64,000 nt of DNA from JAGNXB01 sp942490895 (GTDB lineage: Bacteria > Bacteroidota > Bacteroidia > Chitinophagales > Saprospiraceae): NCBI GenBank assembly GCA_942490895.1, contig CALNZC010000013.1, positions 124,001 through 188,000 on the forward strand. The letters are read 5' to 3'. How positions within the stretch are numbered: position 1 is the first letter of the stretch; the number at the start of each line of letters is the position of its first letter. A program made the translations under genes and the position numbers. Shown here piece by piece: positions 1-9,513 of the stretch. Below the pieces are notes generated by a model. It was given only the letters and a program-made list of their open reading frames with translations. It ran no database searches and was not told the origin of the DNA.

Positions 1-2109
1 ACAACCCTGGTCAGGGCGATAGCTTGTACCGGTCGAACATGTGGACCAGAAACTGCACATACATTTCTTATCAATGAACCAAAGAGTGCTTTCCCTACCC
101 TTTCAGTAGCCGTTCCACCTTATGCCCTCTTCGATCCGGAATCCGGCATCTATCGCGAAGGGTGGCTCGCCGATAACAGCACCTGGAAAAAGCAGGGGGC
201 CAACTACTGGAGTAAAAAAGAATTACTGGCTCATACAGAGATCTTCGATGCAGATGGTGAACAGGTCTTTAATGCGAACACCGGATTCCGCCTTTTCGGA
301 GGAATGAGCCGCATATTCGCACAGAAATCCTTTTCTCTGGTGGCCCGAGACAAGTATGGCCCCAAACGCATCAACTATCCGATGTTTGGACGAAAGGGCC
401 TGAACAAGTTCAAATATCTGGTGCTCCGGAACAGTGGCAGTGATTGGGGGAAAACCCAGTTCAGAGATGCATTGATGACCTCTCTATTGAACAAGTGGGA
501 CTTGGAAAAACAGGACTATCAGCCTGCCCATGTCTATCTGAATGGCCAGTATTGGGGATTGTATAATGCCCGTGAGAAGATCAACCGCTTTTTCCTGGAA
601 GGGCATACCGGAACGGATCGGGATAGTATTGATCTGTTGGAACACAATGCCCATGCGAAGGTGGGTACCGCTGCACATTACAAGCGAATGCTGGACTATA
701 TCCGGCGCCATGATCTGGCTGTCGATTCCCATTTCACCAAGGTAGAAGGGATGATGGATATCGAAAATTTCATGCATTATCAGATCGCTCAGATCTTTTT
801 CGATAATCAGGATGCCGGTGGAAATATTCGCTTCTGGCGCCCCCGAAAGCCGGAGGGTCGCTGGCGGTGGATCCTCTACGACACAGATTGGGGGTTTGGT
901 CTGAATGACGCTCTGGCCTATCAGAATAACAGTCTCGCCTTTCATACCGAGCCCAATGGGCCTTCCTGGCCCAACCCTCCCTGGAGTACTTATCTCCTTC
1001 GCCAGTTATTGCGGAATAACCACTTTAAGGCGCATTTCATCCGAACGTTCTATGATATCCTGAATCAGGATTTTCATCCTGACCGGGTGATCCGGCGGAT
1101 TGATGGTTTTGCTGATCAATATCGTCCCGAGATTCCCCGGCACTTTGATCGTTGGAAACTGGATACCACCAAGTGGGAAGACCAGGTAGCAATCATGCGC
1201 CAATTTGCCAGAAAGCGTCCCGACTTCATGCGACAATTTATTCGGGACCAGTTTGGGCTAGGTGAAAATGTGTCTTTTGCGTTAGGATGTACTCGTGGTG
1301 GGGAAATGAACATCTCTCAGCGTCACCGTTGGGAAGCGGATACGGTTCAACTGGTTTATCCGGAAGGAATGGACTTAACTGTCCAAATAAAACCCCGGTC
1401 CGGTTATCGTTTTCTCGGTTGGTCAGATGGCGTTTCATCGGATCAATGGGTGCGAACCCTGACGATCCATCCGGGCATGCAGAAACTTACGGCTCGATTT
1501 GAACCCTTCATTCATCCGCTTGCCGACAAAGTCATGATCAATGAGATCGGTGCTTACAACCGGCAGTCCGGTGACTGGGTTGAAATATTCAATTCCTCCG
1601 ACCAATCTGTAGATATCACCTCCTGGATCCTCGCGGATGCCAAGCATGAGTACCGTTTACCGACTGCGGTTATCCCTCCGGGTGGATATCTCGTTTTCTG
1701 TCAGGATTTGCGCAAGTTTAAAAACCATTTCCCGGGTGTCCCGGCAGCGGCTGGCACATTTTCATTCGGTCTGAACAAACGTAGTGAGTCGATTACATTG
1801 TACACGGAGGAAGGTGCCTGGGTGGACCAGGTGAGCTATACGGTTTCTCCGGTCGATACGGCTTTCACACTGGCCCTGCTGTTGCCTGATCTAAACAATG
1901 ACCTACCCAAAAACTGGGAACTTCGGGTCGGGCAGGGTACACCAGGTGCGGGCAACCCGTATTATATCCAGATGCGCGTGAAAGACCGTCAGACCTATTG
2001 GATGCGATTGGGATTAGGTTTTGGATTAGTGGCCCTCCTCAGCGGATTATTTGCCTGGAAATGGCGACATGATCAACTGCGGTTTCGTCAAAAGAGGGAT
2101 CCTTCCTGA
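1..2109 (+). CDS. CotH kinase family protein with lamin-tail domain (5' partial)
   Basis: The reading frame is open from base 1 to the TGA at 2107-2109, so the true start lies left of the window; an internal ATG at 304 is not the start because the CotH fold clearly begins before it (FPTLSVAVPP, GFRLFGGMSR). The CotH-type core is shown by NGQYWGLYNAREKINRFF and by YDTDWGFGL, the region that in CotH kinases holds catalytic acidic residues. A lamin-tail domain follows (VMINEIGAYN to GGYLVFCQD, about 180 residues before the end). The protein ends in a single predicted membrane helix (about LGLGFGLVALLSGLFAW) and a basic tail rather than a T9SS signal. CotH proteins phosphorylate secreted or spore-coat proteins; here the substrate is unknown. 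The family is confident, the role is inference. Confidence 0.85.
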   Translation, partial: TTLVRAIACTGRTCGPETAHTFLINEPKSAFPTLSVAVPPYALFDPESGIYREGWLADNSTWKKQGANYWSKKELLAHTEIFDADGEQVFNANTGFRLFGGMSRIFAQKSFSLVARDKYGPKRINYPMFGRKGLNKFKYLVLRNSGSDWGKTQFRDALMTSLLNKWDLEKQDYQPAHVYLNGQYWGLYNAREKINRFFLEGHTGTDRDSIDLLEHNAHAKVGTAAHYKRMLDYIRRHDLAVDSHFTKVEGMMDIENFMHYQIAQIFFDNQDAGGNIRFWRPRKPEGRWRWILYDTDWGFGLNDALAYQNNSLAFHTEPNGPSWPNPPWSTYLLRQLLRNNHFKAHFIRTFYDILNQDFHPDRVIRRIDGFADQYRPEIPRHFDRWKLDTTKWEDQVAIMRQFARKRPDFMRQFIRDQFGLGENVSFALGCTRGGEMNISQRHRWEADTVQLVYPEGMDLTVQIKPRSGYRFLGWSDGVSSDQWVRTLTIHPGMQKLTARFEPFIHPLADKVMINEIGAYNRQSGDWVEIFNSSDQSVDITSWILADAKHEYRLPTAVIPPGGYLVFCQDLRKFKNHFPGVPAAAGTFSFGLNKRSESITLYTEEGAWVDQVSYTVSPVDTAFTLALLLPDLNNDLPKNWELRVGQGTPGAGNPYYIQMRVKDRQTYWMRLGLGFGLVALLSGLFAWKWRHDQLRFRQKRDPS

Positions 2110-2122
2110 GTCCATGTAACTC

Positions 2123-2779
2123 TCAATACACTACTTCCGTCCGATAGTCTTCCGGCTTCTCCTGATACAACTCCCAGTAGATCTCCGCAATCGCTTCTGA
2201 ATTGTATTTGGCGTCTGAAGGCTGAACATACCCACAAACGGTCACCGTGGCGACATGGACCTTGGTTTCCTCAACCCGTTTGGCTAATGCCTGCACCAAA
2301 TTGCGCATTCCTGCCTTACCAATACTGAGGGACACCCAGTCTGGATGAGGAGACAGCGCCTGCCCTCCACCTGTATAGATCAGACAGCCTTGATTCTGTT
2401 TCAGATACTCGGGTAAAACCGTTTGAGCAACGTGAAATGCCCCGCCGATATTGATCTCATTCATGGTGCGTACGGCGGGCCAGTTCAATTCCAGCACATC
2501 TCGCACCTCTACCATTGAGGCATTGAATACCACGACTTCTGGTAGGCCACTTTCTTTTTGAACGGCTTCTACCACTCGACGGACACCATTGGGATCCGCC
2601 ACATCAGCGATCATCGTGTGGACAGTGATCCCTTCTTCTTTGAGCTGGCTGATCTGAGGTGCCAGTTTTTCGACCTGTCGGGCTACCAGGGTAACCCCGA
2701 ACCCTTCTTTACCAAAGCGGCGGGCGATACCCTGACTGATTCCAGGACCTGCACCAAATACCAGGATATGCTTTTTCAT
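2123..2779 (-). CDS. SDR family oxidoreductase
   Basis: A 218-residue short-chain dehydrogenase/reductase. The ATG at 2779 starts directly before the first beta strand (MKKHILVFGAGPGIS), a Rossmann glycine motif; a longer frame from a TTG at 2803 is less likely. VADP and FNASM fit the usual acidic and NAG-like positions. The catalytic region reads YTGGGQALS followed by SLSIGKAG, so the Lys is present but Leu stands where the classical YxxxK Tyr should be. This divergent form is seen in some SDR subfamilies and leaves the substrate open. It is convergent with the CotH gene, with 13 bases between them. Confidence 0.82.
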   Translation of the reverse strand: MKKHILVFGAGPGISQGIARRFGKEGFGVTLVARQVEKLAPQISQLKEEGITVHTMIADVADPNGVRRVVEAVQKESGLPEVVVFNASMVEVRDVLELNWPAVRTMNEINIGGAFHVAQTVLPEYLKQNQGCLIYTGGGQALSPHPDWVSLSIGKAGMRNLVQALAKRVEETKVHVATVTVCGYVQPSDAKYNSEAIAEIYWELYQEKPEDYRTEVVY

Positions 2780-2887
2780 TTCCGTATGATTTGTTTCGGC
2801 CAATGGTGATCAAACTGGCCGACGGAAAAAGTAAGGCAAATCTTCAACATCCATAGGATGGTTGTCGATTCTTCAAACATTTCGGGT

Positions 2888-3349
2888 TCAGCCCTGTGGT
2901 GCAATTCGAGACAAATGATGGTCTTCGCGTTCGCGCATGGCTGCCTTTTTTTCCGGATCATCATCGTGATAACCAATCAAATGGAGAACGCCATGGACCA
3001 TGACCCGATGTAACTCCTGGAGAAAAGGATAGGATAGTTCCGTTGCATTTTCTTTCACACGATCGACGGAAATAAAAATATCGCCAGAGACCTTCTCATC
3101 ACTGTAAGGGAAGGTGATCACATCCGTGAGGGTATCATGATCCAGATACTGCACATTCATTTGGTGCAGATACTCGTCGGAACAAAAAATAATGGAAATT
3201 CCGCCAGCGATTCGCTGTTCATTTTGGATGGTCTCCAGCAACCATGTGCTGGTCATCTCTTCATCTGGCAGGGAGAAGTCAACATCTTCTGTGTCAAACG
3301 AGACACCAGCCTCGGATGGTGATCCGGGCAACTCAGGAAATTCAATCAT
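2888..3349 (-). CDS. ybeY: rRNA maturation endoribonuclease YbeY
   Basis: YbeY is a zinc endoribonuclease for 16S rRNA 3' maturation and ribosome quality control. The signature HGVLHLIGYHDDD carries the H-x3-H-x5-H zinc site (His119, His123, His129 counted from the start chosen here). The start is set at ATG 3349 because its bases overlap the upstream stop as ATGA, a typical translational coupling; an ATG at 3376 would add nine residues and overlap the upstream gene by 31 bases. The protein of 153 residues has the normal YbeY length. It follows the RsbW-like ATPase gene and is probably transcribed with it. Confidence 0.93.
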   Translation of the reverse strand: MIEFPELPGSPSEAGVSFDTEDVDFSLPDEEMTSTWLLETIQNEQRIAGGISIIFCSDEYLHQMNVQYLDHDTLTDVITFPYSDEKVSGDIFISVDRVKENATELSYPFLQELHRVMVHGVLHLIGYHDDDPEKKAAMREREDHHLSRIAPQG

Positions 3350-3759
3350 AGTTGGAAGCCCAACTCCACTTTGCATCCGTTGCGATGAAAGCGGACAGAA
3401 TCGCAGAGGTTGTGCATCAAAAAGACACCTCTTCCTCCGATCTTGGTCACATTTTCAGGCACGGTTGGATCTGGAAGTCTTCGAAAGTCAAAGCCGCAAC
3501 CTTCATCTTCTACGACGATTGCCAGCGACCCATTGATCCGTTCAGCTCGAACAACCACCTTTTTCTGGATATCCGACCGGTTGCCGTGGATGATGGCATT
3601 ATTTACCGCTTCGGTAAGGCTGATCAGAATATTCCCGTGCTTCTCTTCGGACAACTGATGTTCCTCGACAAGACGAGCAACAAAGGTGTCTAAATGACGA
3701 ATAGAGTGAGGATGGGAAGATATTCTCAACATATAGTCTGTAGCCAGGCTCATACACAT
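3346..3759 (-). CDS. RsbW-like ATP-binding protein (anti-sigma type HATPase)
   Basis: A 137-residue GHKL ATPase without a sensor domain. The N box is SLTEAVNNAIIHGN, the G1 box DEGCGFD and the G2 region GGRGVFLM, as in RsbW/SpoIIAB anti-sigma kinases and related stand-alone HATPase proteins. Such proteins phosphorylate an anti-sigma-factor antagonist or act in partner switching; no antagonist or sigma factor gene is next to it here, so its partner is unknown. A second ATG two codons on (3753) sits at a better distance from an AAGG sequence and could be the real start. The stop overlaps the ybeY start (ATGA at 3346-3349). Confidence 0.87.
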   Translation of the reverse strand: MCMSLATDYMLRISSHPHSIRHLDTFVARLVEEHQLSEEKHGNILISLTEAVNNAIIHGNRSDIQKKVVVRAERINGSLAIVVEDEGCGFDFRRLPDPTVPENVTKIGGRGVFLMHNLCDSVRFHRNGCKVELGFQL

Positions 3760-3931
3760 TTACCTTATTATTCTCATAGCAATGCAAACCCTACCTGGAT
3801 CTAACTCCAGGGTGAATCTTCATGTTCATGGGAATAAAAGCTGCAGAAGCAGCAGGGAAAGACAGCCTATTTCCTTTCCACCACATCAAAAACCCTCATC
3901 CGAAGCGGAAAGTTCCCCGCAACTTGCAACA

Positions 3932-6900
3932 TTATCGGGTAATTTTCAAATTGCGCTGATACTCTTCGACCAAATTCTTGTAGTACGGTTTCAAGGCTGG
4001 TGACACCGTTCTGTAGAGTTCCGTTTCTGCTTCTCGCTTCTTCAGATATTCTTCCAAACTGGGTGGACGCTTTCGGTCATACTGGGAAGCCGTCTCCGAT
4101 TTCCGCTTGTTGTCATACTCGCGCTCACGTTCAGCCCGTTCATGATCCAGCAGTTTGCTGAGGATATCCTCTTGACGTTTCATTGTCTCTGCGCTGAGTC
4201 GTTTGTTGACCAGATCAATCTCTGTCTTGTCCATCTGATCGATGATATCCTGTAGCAAGGGGTCGGGCTTTCCACTTTGCCGTTTTTCTTTATTCATATC
4301 CTCCAGGGCTTTCCGCATGGCGGCTTGTTTGGCCGCCATCTTGGCAAATTCCTTACTGGAACCACCCTCCCCATTTTTCATTCGACCCTGAAGGTCTTTC
4401 ATCATTTCATTCAATGATTTCTGACCTCCACCCATCTTATCCTTGGGTGTACCGCCCGGTTTGGGATTGCTCCCACCGGGGTTTTGACAGTTCTGATTGC
4501 CAGCCATCTGGTTGGAGGCCTGTTGCTGCATCTGGTTGAGGACTTCACTCAACATCAAGGCCAGATCATTCAGGTTTTTCATGGCAAACTGCTGCTCAGC
4601 TGCAGCCTGGGGCTTTTGTCTTTCCTCCAGTTGTTTCAGGGTTTTATTCATATGCCCTTTGATCTCTGTAACCTTTTCAGTGACATAGGTTTCAATCTGA
4701 ATCACCCGTTTGGAAAGGGCCTGAAGAGAGTCTTCCACCAGTCTGAAGTCATCCTGGATCTTCTTCTGTTCCTGGACGAGTTTGACATACCTGGGGGCTG
4801 TCTCGGCAGTCTGATTGACGCTGGAGATCAGGCCCTCCTGATCGAAGGAAAGCGTGACCAGATTTTCAAGTAGCTGACGAAGGGCCTTCATGTCCTCTTC
4901 CAGCTGCTCTTCTTCCCCTTGTTGCATATTCATCTCCATGGCCTGGGCCATGTCTTTCATCTTCTGTGCTGCTCCTTTCTGAGACTTGGATGCCTTACTG
5001 TTCTGTTTCTTTTCGAGTTGGTCTTTGGAGTCTTCCATATCCTGATCGATATCCTCCATTTTCTCTTCCGGATCACCCAGTTCTTTCGGGTTTTCCAACT
5101 CTTCATTCTTCTTCTCGATCTCCTTCATCTTTTCCTGAAGGTCATCAAACTTCTCATTCAGCTCTTCCTGCTTTTTTTCCAGGCTTTCCGGAGTTTCCGT
5201 TTCATTCTCCGTTTTTTCTGCCAGGTTTTCCTGTTCTTTTGCCAGCTCCTTCAGCTTTTCGATCTGATCCTGGAGGTCCTTTTCCACCTCGAGCTGTTTG
5301 TACATCTCCATCATGCGGTCCAACTCCTTATCGAGTTGTTCCTCATCCATTTTCATTTCCTCCAGCTGTTTAAGACTTTCATCTTTCTGGAGCTCCTGAA
5401 GCATTTCTTCGATCTTCTTCATCAGCTCCTTCATCTCCGGACTGACCAGTTCTTCGAACATCTGCTGCACCTTTTCCTGCTTCTCCTTGAGTTCTGGGCT
5501 TGGTTCAGAAAACTCTTCCTGATTTTTCAGATTCTGATCGAAAAGATCCTTGGCCTGTTGAATGTCCTGCATCAGTTCTTTCCGGCGATTCAGCAGCTTT
5601 TCCAATTCCTTACGGCTCTGCCAATCCAGGTCTTTTTCCTGTAGTAATTTCTCACTCAGCTTCTTGATATCCTTTTGGATCTTTTTGGATTCATCCATGG
5701 CCTTCTTCAAGTGGTCACGGATCTCATCATTATTTTTCTCTTCCTGGTCATCAAATTCTTCCGCCGTAGGCTTGGTGTAGCGCATCAGGTTTGTTCTGGA
5801 AGACTTTCGCCCATTGATGGCGTCATTATCCCACACTTCAAACCAATACGTGACTTCATCTCCAGGGGCGAGTTTGAGGGCCTGAATATCCAGGGTATAA
5901 TCAAAACGTGCTTCCTTCCCCTTTTGGAGAGGAACCGGGCGAATGACGGCTTTTTCTTCGTCGCCATTCTGATGTTTGATCTGATAGGTGAACGACAGCT
6001 GACTGAGGCCATAGTCGTCGGCAGCTTCCCCAGCAAAAAAGACATAAGCATTGTCCAGACTGTCTGTAAACGAATTTGCTTGAATAGAGGGATGCAGATC
6101 GGGTATTACAGAGAGCACATATCGAATACTGTCTGCTTTTGGCAACTCCTGGTTGGAGACCAGGACGGTATACCGTTCATCTCGAGTTGCCCGCTTGCTA
6201 TAGACAAAGATGTGTTCGCCCTGTCGCTTGATCGCTTCTGGATCCGACCCCTCTCCAAATCGCATGGAGATGGAATCCGTATGAGCTGTTTCAAACGACC
6301 AGCTCAATCGAGTGCCTTGGGGAACAACCAGATCACCGATATTCGATAGTATTTCATCCGGTCGACCAACATATTGCGGATAGTCCACGGAAACGGAGAA
6401 ACTGGAGATCGATGGCTTTAGAAGGACATCCAGCAGCTTACTTTCAGAGGTTACCCGGCCTGAGAAAAGTCTAAATTCCGTGTCCTTATTGACATTGCTG
6501 AAGGTATAGCTGAAGAGGTTTCGATCGATCGGCTTCAATCGGTATTGATACTCACCGATCTCAATAAACACTTCATTGGGGATGGCAGAACCCTCTGTGG
6601 TCACTTCCAATTCAAAATCACCATACTGAACAACCTTCAGGGGCGCATCTCCCAGTACGAATGTAAAGGGAGCGGGTGGTGCAAAATCCTTGTTATTGTC
6701 GATCAATCGACGAGCGGGATCTTTGATCATACTCGGTGCCGCCCAAAGCAGAATAAACAGCAGTGCCAAGGGAGGGAGGGCATATTTCAGGTAGCGGCGA
6801 TTGTTGCTCAGGTCGATGGCTGCAGGAAAGGAAACCGGGCGGAGGGTCTCTGTTTTTTGTTCGATACCCGCCAGCAAGAGGCTTGCTTCAGGTTGTTTGT

Positions 6901-7273
6901 CCAGTTGCTGCTTGAGCTGGAGGATATTGAGGAGTTTGTCCTCGACATGTCCAAAATGTTGCCCGATAATACTGGCCGCCTGTTCGTGGGAGATCAGCTT
7001 TCCCAATTGAAAATAGTGCAGCATGGGTATGAGCACCCAGCGGATCAGGGTAAATGCACTCAGCCCTAAAAAGGAGAAGAACAGAAGCTTCCGTGCCGTC
7101 TTGCTGAAATAGAAATAGTTCTCTCCCAGGCTAATCAACAGGAAAACCACACCTACCAGACCCACGGTCAGCAGCGTACCCTTCACCAGCTGGTTGAGGT
7201 AATACTTGCGGATGAATGCATCCAACTTACTGATTAGCAGATCATAGTTGCTTGGTCCCGCCATGAATGTCAT
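3932..7273 (-). CDS. DUF4175 family membrane protein with long coiled coil
   Basis: A protein of 1113 residues typical of the Bacteroidota DUF4175 family, whose function is not established. Membrane helices are visible at about 32-50, 63-85 and 163-180. They are followed by beta-rich periplasmic domains (about 200-510, for example VSVDYPQYVGRP, typical of the family). A very long Glu/Lys/Gln-rich coiled coil runs from about 525 to 800, and a low-complexity helical tail with QMAGNQNCQNPGG and Gly/Lys runs follows. The ATG at 7273 was used; an ATG three codons on (7264) is equally possible. The gene stands alone, with 85 bases between it and the GHMP kinase gene upstream. A TAAATTTG hexamer-like motif sits on the minus strand at 7286-7293, but no -33 partner is seen. 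Confidence 0.85.
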   Translation of the reverse strand: MTFMAGPSNYDLLISKLDAFIRKYYLNQLVKGTLLTVGLVGVVFLLISLGENYFYFSKTARKLLFFSFLGLSAFTLIRWVLIPMLHYFQLGKLISHEQAASIIGQHFGHVEDKLLNILQLKQQLDKQPEASLLLAGIEQKTETLRPVSFPAAIDLSNNRRYLKYALPPLALLFILLWAAPSMIKDPARRLIDNNKDFAPPAPFTFVLGDAPLKVVQYGDFELEVTTEGSAIPNEVFIEIGEYQYRLKPIDRNLFSYTFSNVNKDTEFRLFSGRVTSESKLLDVLLKPSISSFSVSVDYPQYVGRPDEILSNIGDLVVPQGTRLSWSFETAHTDSISMRFGEGSDPEAIKRQGEHIFVYSKRATRDERYTVLVSNQELPKADSIRYVLSVIPDLHPSIQANSFTDSLDNAYVFFAGEAADDYGLSQLSFTYQIKHQNGDEEKAVIRPVPLQKGKEARFDYTLDIQALKLAPGDEVTYWFEVWDNDAINGRKSSRTNLMRYTKPTAEEFDDQEEKNNDEIRDHLKKAMDESKKIQKDIKKLSEKLLQEKDLDWQSRKELEKLLNRRKELMQDIQQAKDLFDQNLKNQEEFSEPSPELKEKQEKVQQMFEELVSPEMKELMKKIEEMLQELQKDESLKQLEEMKMDEEQLDKELDRMMEMYKQLEVEKDLQDQIEKLKELAKEQENLAEKTENETETPESLEKKQEELNEKFDDLQEKMKEIEKKNEELENPKELGDPEEKMEDIDQDMEDSKDQLEKKQNSKASKSQKGAAQKMKDMAQAMEMNMQQGEEEQLEEDMKALRQLLENLVTLSFDQEGLISSVNQTAETAPRYVKLVQEQKKIQDDFRLVEDSLQALSKRVIQIETYVTEKVTEIKGHMNKTLKQLEERQKPQAAAEQQFAMKNLNDLALMLSEVLNQMQQQASNQMAGNQNCQNPGGSNPKPGGTPKDKMGGGQKSLNEMMKDLQGRMKNGEGGSSKEFAKMAAKQAAMRKALEDMNKEKRQSGKPDPLLQDIIDQMDKTEIDLVNKRLSAETMKRQEDILSKLLDHERAEREREYDNKRKSETASQYDRKRPPSLEEYLKKREAETELYRTVSPALKPYYKNLVEEYQRNLKITR

Positions 7274-7358
7274 TTGGGTTTAAAACAAATTTACCTTAAA
7301 AAGATTGCCGCCGCCACTCCTTTAACGCAGGAATGACCCCTCGGTTGCGCACCAGACC

Positions 7359-8216
7359 CTAAAGAAATGCGGTCAATGGGAACACTGGATAGGGAAGATC
7401 GGGAAGTTGATCTCCTTTTGCTCTGCCCAGAAAATAGCCTCCGCCGCCAGCACCACAAAGTTTGAGTTGGTGATCAGGGCCTTCCCAATGTGGAAAGAGA
7501 TCATCGGGAATCATCGGCCTAAAAAGACGGGCTTGTAGTTTCGAGATAGCTGAAAACGCCTCACTAAATGGAATATGTTCCTGATGCAGAATCGAATGGA
7601 TGGCCCGATGTATTTGAGGAAGAAGCTCCATCAACAGGAGGGTACGTGTAGCCTCTTCTTCCAGTAGTAATCGGAAGGCATGAACCAGGGGTGCCGTTTG
7701 ACGAGCCAATCCAGTGTCTACCAGGAAGAGTTCCGGAGGCACTTCTGCCAATTGTGGCAAGCGAATACCCTGTTCCGGGTCCTGATGGATCGCATTTCGA
7801 GTCAGGCTGACCAGCGGGTCCATTCCTGAACTATTGCCATGAAAATACTTTTCCAGAAATGCCAGGCCATGCAATCGTGTAGTCAGATCTTCAGGGATAG
7901 AGCTACTGTATTGCTCCGCAACAGCGGCAACTAGCGCACCACTGCTGCCCATGCCGCATCCAGAGGGGATATTGGATTCGAATACACCTCCGTTTTCAAC
8001 AAATTGAAAGAAGGATGCAGTATTGATGGGCCAGGGTAAAAGACCTGCTGATTCCTGATTGACCAACCACTGGGCCCAGCGAAGTAACGATTGATCAATC
8101 TGTTTGTGAGTCGACCAGAGTCCAAATCGTTGTGACAATGGAATGGCTAGAGCCTCTCCTTTCAACAGGACAGTGTACTCACCAAACAACAGCAATTTTG
8201 CGGGCCAGGTCACCAT
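7359..8216 (-). CDS. GHMP kinase, mevalonate-kinase-like
   Basis: A 285-residue GHMP-fold small-molecule kinase. Motif 1 is PAKLLLFGEYTVLLKG (residues 5-20). The ATP-binding loop is IPSGCGMGSSGA (83-94). HGNSSGMDPLVS matches the mevalonate kinase type (HGxxSGxD), and the C-terminal motif 3 is LKLCGAGGGGYFLG. Bacteroidota make isoprenoids by either route, and such kinases often phosphorylate mevalonate or a related alcohol. No other mevalonate-pathway gene is in the window, so the substrate is inferred. The gene lies 58 bases after tatA on the same strand, with a strong hairpin between them. Confidence 0.8.
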   Translation of the reverse strand: MVTWPAKLLLFGEYTVLLKGEALAIPLSQRFGLWSTHKQIDQSLLRWAQWLVNQESAGLLPWPINTASFFQFVENGGVFESNIPSGCGMGSSGALVAAVAEQYSSSIPEDLTTRLHGLAFLEKYFHGNSSGMDPLVSLTRNAIHQDPEQGIRLPQLAEVPPELFLVDTGLARQTAPLVHAFRLLLEEEATRTLLLMELLPQIHRAIHSILHQEHIPFSEAFSAISKLQARLFRPMIPDDLFPHWEGPDHQLKLCGAGGGGYFLGRAKGDQLPDLPYPVFPLTAFL

Positions 8217-8229
8217 AATACATGCAGAA

Positions 8230-8252
8230 GCCGGACGATGATATCGTCCGGC
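8230..8252 (-). terminator. Hairpin between tatA and the GHMP kinase gene
   Basis: A perfect 10-base-pair inverted repeat (GCCGGACGAT / ATCGTCCGGC) with a three-base loop lies directly after the tatA stop on the minus strand. It is followed by only a few T residues, so it may be an intrinsic terminator of modest strength or a transcript-end hairpin. It would separate tatA from the kinase gene. Confidence 0.5.
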
Positions 8253-8274
8253 CTTACGTCTTCAAAGGGCGAAC

Positions 8275-8517
8275 TTATTGTTCTGCCTTTCGCTCTTCAG
8301 CTTTGCGCTCATCGACCTTTTTCATGTCGACATCACGCATTCCTTCACGAATTTCGCTTTCGATACTGTTGCGAGCGGTATTGAATTCCCGAATGCCTTT
8401 GCCGAGGCCGCGCATCAGTTCAGGAATCTTCTTACCGCCAAAGAGCAAGAGGATCACAAAAAGGATGACAATGATCTCACTGCCTCCCAAGTTGAAAAAC
8501 CAAATAAATGCATCCAT
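8275..8517 (-). CDS. tatA: Twin-arginine translocase subunit TatA/TatE
   Basis: An 80-residue TatA-type protein. It has a short N-terminal membrane helix (about residues 14-27, IIVILFVILLLFGGKKIPEL) with the characteristic FGGKKIPEL turn. An amphipathic helix (MRGLGKGIREFN) and a charged, Lys/Glu-rich tail follow. TatA oligomers form the pore that exports folded proteins carrying twin-arginine signals. TatC is not in the window. The gene is 26 bases downstream of the 2OG oxygenase gene and may be cotranscribed with it. The short length favours TatA over TatB. Confidence 0.92.
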   Translation of the reverse strand: MDAFIWFFNLGGSEIIVILFVILLLFGGKKIPELMRGLGKGIREFNTARNSIESEIREGMRDVDMKKVDERKAEERKAEQ

Positions 8518-8543
8518 GATATGGCCTGTTTTAGCTTGTTTAC

Positions 8544-9497
8544 TTATTTCTTTAATCCGATTTCCCGAAGACGCTCATCCAGATATTCACCGGCGCTGAT
8601 CGGGTCATAGTGGAGCGGATGCTCCTCATTGACACACTCGGTCAAACAGGTGAGATCCATATCGCTGCGCGGGTGCAGGAAAAACGGGATCGACAATCGT
8701 GGCCTGTGCCATTCTTCACGCGGTGGGTTCACTACCCGGTGGGTGGTGGACTTCAGGTAGTCATTGGTTAAACGTTGAAGCATATCTCCAACGTTCACTA
8801 CAATCTCATTTTCTTCGGGGACAATATCCAGCCATTGGTTGCCCAAGTCCTGAATTTGAAGACCTCCTGCGGAGGCTCCGACCAGTAATGTAATGAGGTT
8901 GATGTCCTCATGTTGCTCGGCCCGAATGGCAGATGCCGGTTCGACTGTGATCGGAGGGTAATGGATGGCGCGTAAGATGGAGTTGCCATTATGGATCTTC
9001 TCCGCAAAGTAATCCCGATCCAGACTCAGATAAAGGGCAATCGCCTCCAGGAGGTATCCCCCACTTTTTTCAAAAGCTCTATAGAGTTGATCACCAGTTG
9101 GGGCAAAATCTGGATGTTCTGCCACCTGGACATTGGGTGGATACTCCCCTTCGACCTGATCACCATCTTCAACCGTTTGCCCGATCTGGTAAAATTCCTT
9201 CAAGTCTGCAACGGTAGAATGCTTGGCATGCTCTTTCCCAAACGACGTATAACCACGTTGTCCGGCCAGGCCTGGAACCTCGTACTTGCGTTTAACCTCT
9301 TCTGAAAGGGCAAAAAAAGCTTTGGATTCAGCGTAAAACCGATCCACTAATTCAGTAGGAACCCCATGGTTGATCACCCCGACAAAACCGGAGGTTCGGA
9401 AGGCATTCCCAATAGCTTCTACAAAAGCGGCCTGTTGGGCTGCTGAGCCATTGACAAAAGAAGAAAGATCCACTAAGGGTATTGCCCGCTTGGTCAT
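8544..9497 (-). CDS. 2-oxoglutarate/Fe(II) oxygenase, isopenicillin N synthase family
   Basis: A 317-residue enzyme with the two-part architecture of the isopenicillin N synthase / DIOX family. The N-terminal DIOX_N region is PLVDLSSFVNG to GFVGVINHGV. The iron site is His196, Asp198 (QHEDINLITLLVG) and His253 (THRVVNPP), and the 2-oxoglutarate anchor Arg267-x-Ser269 is in RPRLSIPFF. These enzymes hydroxylate or otherwise oxidise small molecules; the substrate cannot be told from sequence. A promoter-like TATCTTTG lies 17-24 bases upstream of the ATG. Confidence 0.88.
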   Translation of the reverse strand: MTKRAIPLVDLSSFVNGSAAQQAAFVEAIGNAFRTSGFVGVINHGVPTELVDRFYAESKAFFALSEEVKRKYEVPGLAGQRGYTSFGKEHAKHSTVADLKEFYQIGQTVEDGDQVEGEYPPNVQVAEHPDFAPTGDQLYRAFEKSGGYLLEAIALYLSLDRDYFAEKIHNGNSILRAIHYPPITVEPASAIRAEQHEDINLITLLVGASAGGLQIQDLGNQWLDIVPEENEIVVNVGDMLQRLTNDYLKSTTHRVVNPPREEWHRPRLSIPFFLHPRSDMDLTCLTECVNEEHPLHYDPISAGEYLDERLREIGLKK

Positions 9498-9513
9498 ACC
9501 TGCATATTTGGGT

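Noticed and set aside
4919..5644. 241-codon plus-strand frame, Leu/Phe-rich
   Set aside because: It is the antisense of the Glu/Lys-rich coiled coil of the DUF4175 gene; Leu/Phe/His-rich translation is the expected shadow.
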